Assembly (NCBI RefSeq): GCF_034263275.1
Contig: NZ_CP139559.1
Span: 5,146,001 to 5,210,000, forward strand
Source of the DNA: Mucilaginibacter sp. cycad4
Lineage (GTDB): Bacteria; Bacteroidota; Bacteroidia; Sphingobacteriales; Sphingobacteriaceae
DNA: 64,000 nucleotides
Direction: 5' to 3'
The notes beneath the pieces are model-generated. The model was given only the letters and a program-made list of their open reading frames with translations. It was not told the DNA's origin and ran no database searches. A program made the position numbers and the translations under genes. Shown here piece after piece: positions 34,760 to 43,177 of the stretch. Within the stretch, counting starts at the first letter, position 1. Every line of letters begins with the position of its first letter.

Positions 34760-36394
34760 TTACCCCTGCTCAATCTGCTTCAAACTATCCATTTTCTTAT
34801 AAGCCAAAAAGCCCTTGATATCCTCAAAATGTTCGCGGACGCGTTTATTGCCGAACTCAAATACTTTTTGTACCAGTCCGTCAAGGAAATCACGGTCGTG
34901 AGATACAAGGATCAGTGTCCCGTCAAAATCCCTCAGGGCGTCTTTGATGATGTCTTTGGTCTTCATATCCAAATGATTTGTCGGCTCATCCAGGATCAAT
35001 ACGTTTACAGGCTCCAACAACAGCTTGATCATGGCTAAACGGGTCTTCTCTCCACCCGAAAGTACCTTAACCTTTTTGGTGGTATCATCGCCGCTGAACA
35101 TAAATGCACCCAAAAGATCTTTGATCTTTACGGTGCCGTCACTTAGGGGAATTTGGTCGATGGTTTCAAATACTGTTAAGTTCTCGTCTAATAAAGCCGC
35201 CTGGTTTTGGGCAAAGTACCCGATTTTGGCGTTGTGACCTACTTTTAAACTTCCTTCAAAATCGATCTCTCCCATGATGGCTTTGATCATGGTTGATTTA
35301 CCTTCACCATTTTTACCAACAAATGCCACTTTTTCGCCCCGTTCAATCACCATAGCTGCATTCTGGAACACCACATGATCGCCATAGGTTTTTGTCAGCT
35401 CCTCAACCATTACCGGATATTGGCCCGAACGTGGTGACGGTGGAAACTTCAACCGCAATGCAGAAGTATCCACTTCATCGATCTCGATAACCTCAAGTTT
35501 TTCGAGCATTTTCACGCGCGACTGTACCTGTAAAGTTTTAGAGTACGTACCTCTGAACCTGTCAATAAATTCCTGGTTATCGGCAATAAAACGTTGCTGT
35601 TCCTCGTAGGCTTTGAGTTGATGTACCCGGCGGTCAGCACGCAACTGAAGATAATGGCTGTATTTGGCCCTGTAATCATAGATCCTGCCCATCGTTACCT
35701 CAATGGTACGGTTGGTGATGTTATCTACAAAAGTACGGTCGTGGGAGATGACCATGACTGCCTTTGCCGAGTTGACCAGGAAATCTTCCAGCCATTGTAT
35801 ACTGTCGATATCCATGTGGTTGGTAGGCTCATCAAGTAAGATCAGGTCCGGTTTCTTTAACAGAATTTTGGCCAGCTCGATGCGCATGCGCCAACCGCCC
35901 GAAAACTCGGAAGTTTGACGGCTGAAGTCTTTGCGTTCGAAACCTAAGCCTTTCAGTACCTTCTCTACCTCTGCATCATAATTCACCTCTTCCTGCGAAT
36001 AAACTTTTTCGCTCAGTTCCGATACCCGTTCAATCAGCTTCATGTAGTCGTCACTGTCATAATCGGTGCGGATGTTGAGCTGCTCATTCACTTCGTCCAG
36101 TTCTTTTTGCATTTGATTGGCCTCGTCAAAAGCTTTCATTGTTTCCTCAAAAACGGTAACGTTATCCTGGGTAAGCAGGTGCTGCGGCAAATACGCTATT
36201 ACCGCGTCCTTGGGGCCGGTTACATTGCCGGTAGTAGGTTTGGCGGCGCCGGCGATGATCTTGAGGATAGTCGACTTGCCTGCGCCGTTTTTGCCCATCA
36301 GGGCTATCTTATCATTCTCGTTTATAGAGAAGGTTACGTCACTAAATAGGGTGGTTCCGCCAAATGAAACGGAGATGTTGTTGACATTAATCAC
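34760..36394 (-). CDS. ABC-F family ATPase (translation factor type)
   Basis: 544 aa, two nucleotide-binding domains and no membrane segment. Walker A GKNGAGKS (34-41) and GKNGEGKS; signature motifs FSGGWRMRIELA and LSGGEKTRLAMI; Walker B ILLDEPTNHMD and LILDEPTNHLD. A charged linker of about 80 residues joins the domains. Close to the YbiT-like housekeeping type, which acts at the ribosomal E site. A clean TATCTTTG promoter lies upstream at 36419-36426. Confidence 0.93.
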   Translation of the reverse strand: MINVNNISVSFGGTTLFSDVTFSINENDKIALMGKNGAGKSTILKIIAGAAKPTTGNVTGPKDAVIAYLPQHLLTQDNVTVFEETMKAFDEANQMQKELDEVNEQLNIRTDYDSDDYMKLIERVSELSEKVYSQEEVNYDAEVEKVLKGLGFERKDFSRQTSEFSGGWRMRIELAKILLKKPDLILLDEPTNHMDIDSIQWLEDFLVNSAKAVMVISHDRTFVDNITNRTIEVTMGRIYDYRAKYSHYLQLRADRRVHQLKAYEEQQRFIADNQEFIDRFRGTYSKTLQVQSRVKMLEKLEVIEIDEVDTSALRLKFPPSPRSGQYPVMVEELTKTYGDHVVFQNAAMVIERGEKVAFVGKNGEGKSTMIKAIMGEIDFEGSLKVGHNAKIGYFAQNQAALLDENLTVFETIDQIPLSDGTVKIKDLLGAFMFSGDDTTKKVKVLSGGEKTRLAMIKLLLEPVNVLILDEPTNHLDMKTKDIIKDALRDFDGTLILVSHDRDFLDGLVQKVFEFGNKRVREHFEDIKGFLAYKKMDSLKQIEQG

Positions 36395-36418
36395 TGTATG
36401 CTAATATTGAATTGCGCG

Positions 36419-36426
36419 CAAAGATA
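36419..36426 (-). promoter_or_regulatory. -7 element (TATCTTTG) for the ABC-F gene
   Basis: Exact TAnnTTTG on the minus strand, about 25 bases before the ATG at 36394. Confidence 0.6.
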
Positions 36427-36531
36427 AGCGAAAGACATAGAATTATGGCAGGAAGTATAAAGAGACGCTATCGGACGGCGTTTGGAGTTCCGCTTATGAG
36501 CTTAGAAATATCCTATTGAGGCCAAATTTCA

Positions 36532-36571
36532 AGTAAAAAGCCTTTAATGCGAAGATTAAAGGCTTTTTACT
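36532..36571 (-). terminator. Perfect bidirectional terminator hairpin
   Basis: A 17-bp perfect stem (left arm AGTAAAAAGCCTTTAAT) with loop GCGAAG, T-rich on either strand. It separates the DUF4382 gene from the ABC-F gene. Confidence 0.9.
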
Positions 36572-36647
36572 GATATAGATTAATAGTGCGGAGATCATCT
36601 AACCATCCGCTGGATCTCCGCTGTTTTCCTTTAATGATAGAGCAGGG

Positions 36648-37412
36648 TTACTGGGTAATATTCACCGTTCCCATATCGGTGACTGTGCCATTTGTTACGG
36701 AAATGTTGGTTACAGTTTTGATTGCATAGGGACTAACCGGCACAAATTTAACCTGATAATTGCCCGCTGCGAGGCCGGGAAAGTAATATTTACCGGTGGC
36801 ATCTGTAGTTGAGCCAACGGTGTCAGTACCCATAATAGCATATACCTTCGGTGAGGATGCTGCCGGACTGACTACACCGGTCAGTGCACCGGAGGCGGCG
36901 GTGGCAATTGCGCGGATCACCGGTTTGAGAATATACTTGCCGTTACCGGTCAGCACAACAGATTGCGCGGCGTCAAAGTCCAAACGCATGGTATAGGCAA
37001 TACCGGCGGTAAGGTTATCATGAACGTTCAGTTTCACACCGGAGGTCTGCCCGCTTGGGGTGGTCAGGTCATATGACACACCGGCTACAATCACGCGGTT
37101 ACCGCTGTCGTTCAATACCAGGCGCACCTGCTGAATGGTCCCTGCAGGGATATCCTGGTCGGCCAGCACAGTATCACGGCCCGAACGGAAACGCAGGATA
37201 TCAACAGCACCTCCATCCACATTAAGCGTTTGTTCACCCTTGTCGGTTACAATAATCACACTTTTGATATTCAGGATCACGGCATCAAAAGCGCCGGGCG
37301 CATCGGTCATTTTCACGGTCACGTGGGCGGTACCCCCGTTATTGGTACTATCCTTTTTACAGGAAAAGAGCATAAGGCTTAGGGCTGTAGTAAATAAAAA
37401 TAGCTTTTTCAT
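36648..37412 (-). CDS. DUF4382 lipoprotein with carboxypeptidase-regulatory-like domain
   Basis: 254 aa. Lipoprotein signal MKKLFLFTTALSLMLFSC (lipobox LFSC). DUF4382 domain about 28-165 (VTVKMTDAPGAFDAVILNIKSV...LDFDAAQSVVLTGNGKYILKPVIRA), then a short beta-sandwich like CarboxypepD_reg (LTGVVSPAASSPKVYAI...GKYYFPGLAAGNYQVKF). A surface or periplasmic binding role is likely; the ligand is unknown. Confidence 0.88.
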   Translation of the reverse strand: MKKLFLFTTALSLMLFSCKKDSTNNGGTAHVTVKMTDAPGAFDAVILNIKSVIIVTDKGEQTLNVDGGAVDILRFRSGRDTVLADQDIPAGTIQQVRLVLNDSGNRVIVAGVSYDLTTPSGQTSGVKLNVHDNLTAGIAYTMRLDFDAAQSVVLTGNGKYILKPVIRAIATAASGALTGVVSPAASSPKVYAIMGTDTVGSTTDATGKYYFPGLAAGNYQVKFVPVSPYAIKTVTNISVTNGTVTDMGTVNITQ

Positions 37413-37853
37413 AATTAAAAAGTTTGTTTATTGAAGGAACAAATCCGCGTATTTTTTGTGCCAATGTGACGATGAATGATGTAATTGTGTCGACGAATAG
37501 GCTCGCAGCAGTTTGCAGCAATGCTTTATCATCTTTTGCCGCAAGCCCTGCTCAACCCGGTAGTACCCCCTTCATCCATAGCGGGTACTTCAATAAATGC
37601 TGATATAATTTTAAGCAATAGAAGCCCGGCTTATAAAAGATCTCTTTCTTTTCGCAAAAAAATCATCATGCTATGTCCCCATTTGCCCCGAACAGAAAAA
37701 GTATAATCTTTAATTAAGATAAATACATTCTTCATAATCACCGACCCTATTTCTTCTTAAATTAAATACCTGTATTTTAGATAATTATTTCACCCGCCAG
37801 GGTAGAATTTGCCGAAAGGCATCACCAATTTTAAACCGATAATTACTGAAAAA
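37413..37853. other. Gap without a supported gene
   Basis: 441 bases between the divergent DUF4382 and methyltransferase genes. A 73-codon frame at 37485-37706 lacks family features and is not believed. An imperfect promoter-like AGAATTTG at 37804-37811 precedes the methyltransferase. No hairpins or repeats stand out. Confidence 0.5.
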
Positions 37854-38894
37854 ATGGAACAGCAACCTAACCAGCCATCACCCGAAAACATTATGAAAAT
37901 TGGCACAGGCTTTTGGGCTTCAAAAATTCTTTTAACAGCCGTAAGTTTTCAATTGTTCACAACGCTTGCCGAAAAGATAGCCATGACAGGTAAAGAGGTC
38001 AAAGACATATTAGGGCTTAAATGCACCGACAGGAATGTTTATGATTTTTTAGATGCTTTAACGGTGTTTGGTTTTTTAAAGCGTGAAGGCATTCTGGATA
38101 CGGCTATCTATTCAAATACCATCGATACGGATACATTTTTGGATAAGAACAAGCCGTCATATATCGGAGGCATCCTTGAAATGATGAACAATAGGTTATA
38201 TGGCTTTTGGGGCAACCTTGGCGAAGGGCTGCTTACCGGGCTTCCGCAAAACGAAATAAAAAAGAGCGAGGATTTTTTTGGCTTAATATATTCAGATCCT
38301 GAAAAATTGAAAGAGTTTATTAATGCAATGAGCGGCATTCAAATGGGAAACTTTATGGCATTTGCTCAAAAATTTGATTTTACCAAATATAAAACGCTGA
38401 TTGATGTAGGCGGTTCGGCCGGGCTGCTTTCATTGATGGTTGCAAGGCATAATCCCCATATGCATTGCACCAGTTTTGACCTGCCGCCGGTTGAGCCCGT
38501 TGCAAACGCAACTATACAGCAATTCGGGCTATCCGACCAGGTAAAAGCAGCAAGCGGCAACTTTTTCACTATGCCAATACCCAATGCAGATATTGTTGTA
38601 ATGGGAAATATCCTGCATGATTGGGACGAGGAAAATAAAATATCATTAATGAAAAAAGCTTATGATGCGCTCCCCGCCAACGGGGCATTTGTAGCTATCG
38701 AAAACATAATAGATGATGAGCGAAAGCAAAATGTTTTTGGAATGATGATGAGTTTGAATATGCTTATTGAAACAGGTACCGGATTTGATTACACATTTGC
38801 CGATTTTAACAGGTGGGCAAATATTGCCGGGTTTAAATCAACTTCAATTATTCCATTAACCGGGCCATCAGGCGCGGCAATCGCATACAAATAG
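37854..38894 (+). CDS. SAM-dependent O-methyltransferase (PF00891-like)
   Basis: 346 aa from the ATG at 37854; a TTG at 37809 extends the frame but falls in promoter-like sequence. N-terminal helical dimerisation region (about 10-90: KIGTGFWASKILLTAVSFQLFTTL) and a Rossmann SAM-binding domain with motif I LIDVGGSAGLLS near 186 and the DLPPVEP loop. The conserved catalytic-base region GNILHDWDEENKISLMKKA is present. Similar to hydroxyneurosporene and plant-type small-molecule O-methyltransferases; no biosynthetic partners lie nearby, so the substrate is unknown. Confidence 0.88.
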   Translation: MEQQPNQPSPENIMKIGTGFWASKILLTAVSFQLFTTLAEKIAMTGKEVKDILGLKCTDRNVYDFLDALTVFGFLKREGILDTAIYSNTIDTDTFLDKNKPSYIGGILEMMNNRLYGFWGNLGEGLLTGLPQNEIKKSEDFFGLIYSDPEKLKEFINAMSGIQMGNFMAFAQKFDFTKYKTLIDVGGSAGLLSLMVARHNPHMHCTSFDLPPVEPVANATIQQFGLSDQVKAASGNFFTMPIPNADIVVMGNILHDWDEENKISLMKKAYDALPANGAFVAIENIIDDERKQNVFGMMMSLNMLIETGTGFDYTFADFNRWANIAGFKSTSIIPLTGPSGAAIAYK

Positions 38895-38952
38895 ATCAGG
38901 GGTCGATATTACTGAGAGGAAAAAGAAATACAGACAACAAGTTCGAATTTTA

Positions 38953-39729
38953 TTAAAAAATAGCACGACTGGCGCCTCCGTCTACCTGTATGGTTGTCCC
39001 GCTGATGTATGCTGCCTGGGCAGATGAAAGGAATGCTACCAGGGCTGCAAACTCTTCCGGCTTACCAATGCGTCCGAGCGGAATACTTTTAGCTTTTTCC
39101 TTAATTGCCTCTTCGGGGTCCAGGTCCTGGGGCAGTGTGTGCCTGATCCGGTCTGTCAAAATAAGGCCCGGCGCAATATTATTGACGGTAATTCCATAAA
39201 CGCCCAGTTCGTCGGCCAGCATTTTTGCCGTACCAACTACACCCATACGCATTGCGGTAGACAGCACCGAGTTGGTCAATACCGACTTAACCGAACCACT
39301 AACGATATTGATAATACGGCCGCTGCCTGTCGTTTTCATGAATGGTAATACCAACCGGGATGTCCGGACGAAACTGAGCATGTTTTGTTCATAGGCCTGC
39401 TGCCACTGTGTGTCGTCAAAGCTCTCAAACTTTCCAAAGGGCGGCCCGCCGGCGTTATTAACCAATATATCTATCCGCCCGTATATACTCCCTGCCTGGT
39501 TAATAAAAGAGGTCAATTGTTCGCTATCGCTAACATCTACCGGGAAGCAGGACACTTCATTGCCCGTTTTTGATCTGATGTCTTCTGCGGCTCCGTTCAG
39601 TTCTGCCGCGTTACGGGAGCCAATGATGACTTTTGCGTCTTCTGCTGATAAAGCCATTGCCGAAGCTTTTCCTAATCCTTTACTTGCGGCCAATACGACA
39701 GCCACCTTTTGATCTAATCCGAGGTTCAT
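38953..39729 (-). CDS. Atypical SDR-family oxidoreductase lacking Tyr-xxx-Lys
   Basis: 258 aa from the ATG at 39729. Rossmann fold with a modified dinucleotide loop (LAASKGLGKA in place of TGxxxGIG) and the structural NNAG motif. Where the catalytic Tyr-xxx-Lys is expected the sequence reads SVLSTAMRMGV, so Tyr is Ser and Lys is Arg. The C-terminal VNNIAPGLILTDRI and SGTTIQVDGG are normal. It belongs to a known divergent SDR branch with LSxxxR at this place. Convergent with the methyltransferase gene; substrate unknown. Confidence 0.9.
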   Translation of the reverse strand: MNLGLDQKVAVVLAASKGLGKASAMALSAEDAKVIIGSRNAAELNGAAEDIRSKTGNEVSCFPVDVSDSEQLTSFINQAGSIYGRIDILVNNAGGPPFGKFESFDDTQWQQAYEQNMLSFVRTSRLVLPFMKTTGSGRIINIVSGSVKSVLTNSVLSTAMRMGVVGTAKMLADELGVYGITVNNIAPGLILTDRIRHTLPQDLDPEEAIKEKAKSIPLGRIGKPEEFAALVAFLSSAQAAYISGTTIQVDGGASRAIF

Positions 39730-39815
39730 AAGCAAATCTTTTAAGAAGCAAATTTCTTGAATTTTTAGTTATAAGGCCTGCTGTTCCAAAAAAATGATTC
39801 GAATACCATCACTAC

Positions 39816-40136
39816 TTAGATTTGATCTTTTAATGGTGGCGGCTCATGAAGCGCAAGTTCCCAATCTTCAAACGGAGGCCCTACAACAAAAGAGGGATCA
39901 CAATATGCCCGAAGATAATCCGTTGCCCTTTTTTCTGCGTATTTGGCGTTCAGTACCTTTCCGGTATCATCCAGTTCAATCACATTGGCATAAATTGCAA
40001 ATACCTGTTCAATGGCGCTTGGCTCATTACCATATAACGTAAGATAATCAATTCCTTCAAGTGTATACTGACTACCGCTTGCCATGAAATAGGTAAATGT
40101 TCTTAATGCGCCGCTAAACGAATTGCTTAATTTCAT
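39816..40136 (-). CDS. Small conserved protein, DUF7677-like
   Basis: 106 aa, with WxxxLHEPP near the C-terminus (FEDWELALHEPPPL) and GIDYLTLYGNEPSAIEQVFAIYANVIELDD in the middle. It resembles DUF7677 proteins by pattern, but this is from memory and not certain. No signal peptide or membrane span; probably a cytosolic immunity-type or stand-alone protein. Confidence 0.6.
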   Translation of the reverse strand: MKLSNSFSGALRTFTYFMASGSQYTLEGIDYLTLYGNEPSAIEQVFAIYANVIELDDTGKVLNAKYAEKRATDYLRAYCDPSFVVGPPFEDWELALHEPPPLKDQI

Positions 40137-40244
40137 GCCATAAATTTAGCGTGTTTCTTTATAATAATTGAAAGCAGGCTAAATGAGAAATAAAACAATG
40201 CGGTAACCGGCTGATTAAATTCTAACGGATAATAACTAACCCTT

Positions 40245-40502
40245 TCAGCCGTTTGCTCTGCTCAGTTTCCTTCTAAACCTTGAAGCTAAGGACTCCAGAT
40301 CGCGTTTCTCAATGTCTTCAGGCCTATGAAACTGGGATAAAACAAGGGCTCTTGAAAGTTGAATAGTGCCGTTACTGGTTTTAACAACTACTTGTTCCCC
40401 GCGTTCCGCATGGTTTTTATAATTCCCAATCTGGGGATTAATGCCGGTAACGCGCATCAATAATTCAACTATAGCATAAAGCGGCAGTTTGTTCTTCGAC
40501 AT
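40245..40502 (-). CDS. Hypothetical 85-aa protein
   Basis: 85 aa, basic, starts MSKNKLPLYAIVELLMRVTG. No recognised domain. Coding use looks normal and it lies in a plausible slot on the same strand as its neighbour, but short length keeps confidence moderate. Confidence 0.5.
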   Translation of the reverse strand: MSKNKLPLYAIVELLMRVTGINPQIGNYKNHAERGEQVVVKTSNGTIQLSRALVLSQFHRPEDIEKRDLESLASRFRRKLSRANG

Positions 40503-40661
40503 ACATTTTGCTTATGTTGTTTAATACTAAGTTAAGTATATTTTAACAATTAATAAATATCACACCCTCTCAGGCCTTATCAGGCAGGCGTGATCCGGAC
40601 TGATCAAACAAAAGTTATAGAGTAAAACTACCTTCATTCTTATTATCATAAATTTACCTCC

Positions 40662-41276
40662 ATGAAAAAACTAACCTTTTTAACCTTGTTTGCCCTGCTC
40701 AGCAAATTTGGTTTCGCACAAAACTTAAACAGTATGCAGTGGTACAGTAAACCTCAAAAATCATTTATAGAAGGCAGTACGCTGCACATGACCGTTGACC
40801 CCGCAACCGATTACTGGCGGGTAACACATTATGGCTTTATCAGGGATAACGGTCCATTTTATTTTACCGAACAGGACGGCGATTTTGAAGCCAGCGTAAA
40901 AATTACCGGAACCTACAAAGAGCTGTTTCACCAAGCCGGGTTAATGGTAAGGATAGATAACAAAAATTGGATAAAAACCGGGATTGAGTATGTTGACGGC
41001 GTGCAAAACGTAAGTGCCGTGGTTACCCGCGAAGTTTCGGACTGGTCGGTAGTGCCGAGGCATGACAGCCCCAAATCTGTTTGGCTGAAATTGCTGCGCA
41101 AAGGTGATTTTGTGGAGATCAAATATTCGTTCGACGGTCAAAAATATGATATGCTCCGCCTGGCTTACTTCCCGCCCAATGTAAAAGCGATGATAGGCAT
41201 GGTAGCGGCAGCACCCGGCAAACAAAGCTTTGATGTAAAGTTTGAAGATTTTAAAGTACAAAAGATCGTCAAGTAA
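40662..41276 (+). CDS. Secreted DUF1349 (concanavalin-like) protein
   Basis: 204 aa. Signal peptide MKKLTFLTLFALLSKFGFAQ. Then the DUF1349 beta-sandwich of the YesU/regulator-of-enolase group: WRVTHYGFIRDNGPFYF, GDFEASVKITGTYKELFHQAGLMVRID, WIKTGIEYVDGVQNVSAVVT and SPKSVWLKLLRKGDFVEIKYSFDG. Likely a periplasmic carbohydrate-binding protein. A TAAATTTA promoter-like octamer lies at 40649-40656. Confidence 0.9.
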   Translation: MKKLTFLTLFALLSKFGFAQNLNSMQWYSKPQKSFIEGSTLHMTVDPATDYWRVTHYGFIRDNGPFYFTEQDGDFEASVKITGTYKELFHQAGLMVRIDNKNWIKTGIEYVDGVQNVSAVVTREVSDWSVVPRHDSPKSVWLKLLRKGDFVEIKYSFDGQKYDMLRLAYFPPNVKAMIGMVAAAPGKQSFDVKFEDFKVQKIVK

Positions 41277-41301
41277 TTGTGCCGGAGATCGATATACAAT
41301 T

Positions 41302-41335
41302 AGGCCTTTGAACGGGAGTTTGAAGGCTTTTTTAT
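41302..41335 (+). terminator. Terminator after the DUF1349 gene
   Basis: AGGCCTTTGAAC (41302-41313) pairs with GTTTGAAGGCTT (41318-41329) with wobble pairs and a GGGA loop, followed by TTTTTA. Another AAGCCTTT-type hairpin of this window. Confidence 0.8.
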
Positions 41336-41518
41336 TTTGAAACCAATGTGGCAGAAAGAGCAATGAATATCTCCCTCATTATATTTCCACCATTTTTATT
41401 ATTTTTGCCCCGGTAACCAACCATTCCCTCTATGTGATAAAAATTTCTTTCAGGACAAATAAACAGCGCCGTTACCACAACGCACGCTGTAATTATTCAC
41501 GCTTTAAAGAAAGAAATT

Positions 41519-43108
41519 ATGCTTATTCTTCACGATATTACCTATATACACCCCAACCGTGATCTTTTATTTGCCGGTATTGATCTCGTAATCAACAAAC
41601 ATGATAAAATTGCACTAATAGGCAACAACGGCACCGGTAAATCAACGCTGCTTAAAATATTAGCCGGAAACTTACGACACGCAAGCGGTGTAGTAAAAAC
41701 CGGCTCTAAGCCATATTATGTACCCCAGATTTTTGGACAGTACAATGCGTTCAGCGTTGCCGAAGCCTTGCAAATAGCCGATAAACTAAACGCCTTAAAG
41801 CAGATCCTTGAAGGCAATGTTACCGATGAAAATATGGCCCTGCTCAATGACGATTGGGCTATTGAGGAACGCTGCCGGGAAGTTTTTATCCATTGGCAGC
41901 TTAGGGATATTGATCTGTCGCAAAAAATGGGTACACTTAGCGGCGGGCAAAAAACAAAAGTATTTTTAGCAGGCATCGCCATTCATCGCCCCGAAATAGT
42001 TTTGCTGGATGAGCCGAGCAACCATTTGGATAACACAAGCCGGGAACTGTTGTATAATTATATCCGGTCGACCAATAATACCCTCGTGGTGGTTAGTCAC
42101 GACCGAACCTTACTCAACTTACTTAATACGGTTTGCGAACTCAGCAAGCGGGGCATAACTGTTTACGGCGGCAATTACGATTTTTATGCCGAACAAAAAA
42201 TGATGGAGAGCGATGCCCTGAACCAGGATGTAAGAAGCAGGGAGAAAGCGCTCCGCAAGGCTAAGGAAACAGAAAGGGAATCGGTTGAACGGCAGCAAAA
42301 GCTGGATGCCCGCGGTAAAAAGAAACAGGAAAAAGCCGGTGTGCCAACCATCATGATGAAAACGCTTAAAAACAGTGCCGAAAAAAGCACCTCGAAGATG
42401 AAGGGTGTCCATGCCGAAAAAACTGATGCTATTGCACAGGAACTGAGCCAGCTGCGTACACGGTTGCCGGATATTGATAAAATGAAGATGGGTTTTGACA
42501 ATTCGGCACTTCATAAAGGAAAGGTGCTGGTTACCGCTAAGGACCTCAACTTTGGATACGGGGATCAGCAGCTTTGGATGTCGCCGTTAAGTTTTCAAAT
42601 CACCAGCGGCGAAAGGCTGGTGATCAAAGGGGCAAACGGCTCGGGCAAAACAACGCTGATAAAGATGCTGCTGGGCTCACTGGAACCGCAATCCGGCACA
42701 ATAGAACGCGCGGCGGTTAAAGCCATTTATATCGACCAGGATTATTCACTCATCAACAACAAGCTCAGTGTTTATGAACAGGCGGAAGAATATAACTCGG
42801 GCGTATTGCAGGAACATGATATCAAAATTCGCCTCAACAGATTTTTGTTTACTAAAGAGTATTGGAATAAACCATGCAGCGCCCTGAGCGGCGGCGAAAA
42901 AATGCGGCTGATGCTCTGTTCGTTAACCATCAGCAACCAGGCCCCCGATATGATCATCCTGGATGAGCCCACCAATAACCTCGATATTCAAAACATCGAA
43001 ATTTTAACAACTGCTATTAACGATTACCAGGGAACGCTCATCGTTGTATCTCATGATGAATATTTTTTAAAGGAGATAAGCGTGGAACGGGAGATTTTGA
43101 TAGGGTAA
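41519..43108 (+). CDS. ABC-F family ATPase, second type
   Basis: 529 aa, two ATP-binding domains, no membrane spans. Walker A GNNGTGKS and GANGSGKT; signatures LSGGQKTKVFLA and LSGGEKMRLMLC; Walker B LLDEPSNHLD and ILDEPTNNLD. The interdomain linker (residues about 230-320) is long and very lysine-rich (RGKKKQEKAGVPTIMM...KSTSKMKGVHAEK). Distinct from the ABC-F at 34.8-36.4 kb. It could be an antibiotic-resistance ABC-F (ribosome protection) but no resistance can be claimed from sequence alone. Confidence 0.9.
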   Translation: MLILHDITYIHPNRDLLFAGIDLVINKHDKIALIGNNGTGKSTLLKILAGNLRHASGVVKTGSKPYYVPQIFGQYNAFSVAEALQIADKLNALKQILEGNVTDENMALLNDDWAIEERCREVFIHWQLRDIDLSQKMGTLSGGQKTKVFLAGIAIHRPEIVLLDEPSNHLDNTSRELLYNYIRSTNNTLVVVSHDRTLLNLLNTVCELSKRGITVYGGNYDFYAEQKMMESDALNQDVRSREKALRKAKETERESVERQQKLDARGKKKQEKAGVPTIMMKTLKNSAEKSTSKMKGVHAEKTDAIAQELSQLRTRLPDIDKMKMGFDNSALHKGKVLVTAKDLNFGYGDQQLWMSPLSFQITSGERLVIKGANGSGKTTLIKMLLGSLEPQSGTIERAAVKAIYIDQDYSLINNKLSVYEQAEEYNSGVLQEHDIKIRLNRFLFTKEYWNKPCSALSGGEKMRLMLCSLTISNQAPDMIILDEPTNNLDIQNIEILTTAINDYQGTLIVVSHDEYFLKEISVEREILIG

Positions 43109-43177
43109 AAAGATAGAAAAAAGAGGGGCTACCGGTTTGTTTTGCATACAGCTGGCCTGTTTTTGCTTTTCATTTAT

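Noticed and set aside
37485..37706. 73-codon frame upstream of the methyltransferase
   Set aside because: No recognisable family, odd composition, and no promoter or terminator that would support it.
41519..43108. Antibiotic-resistance assignment for the second ABC-F
   Set aside because: ABC-F subfamilies cannot be told apart reliably from motifs alone and no resistance neighbours are present.
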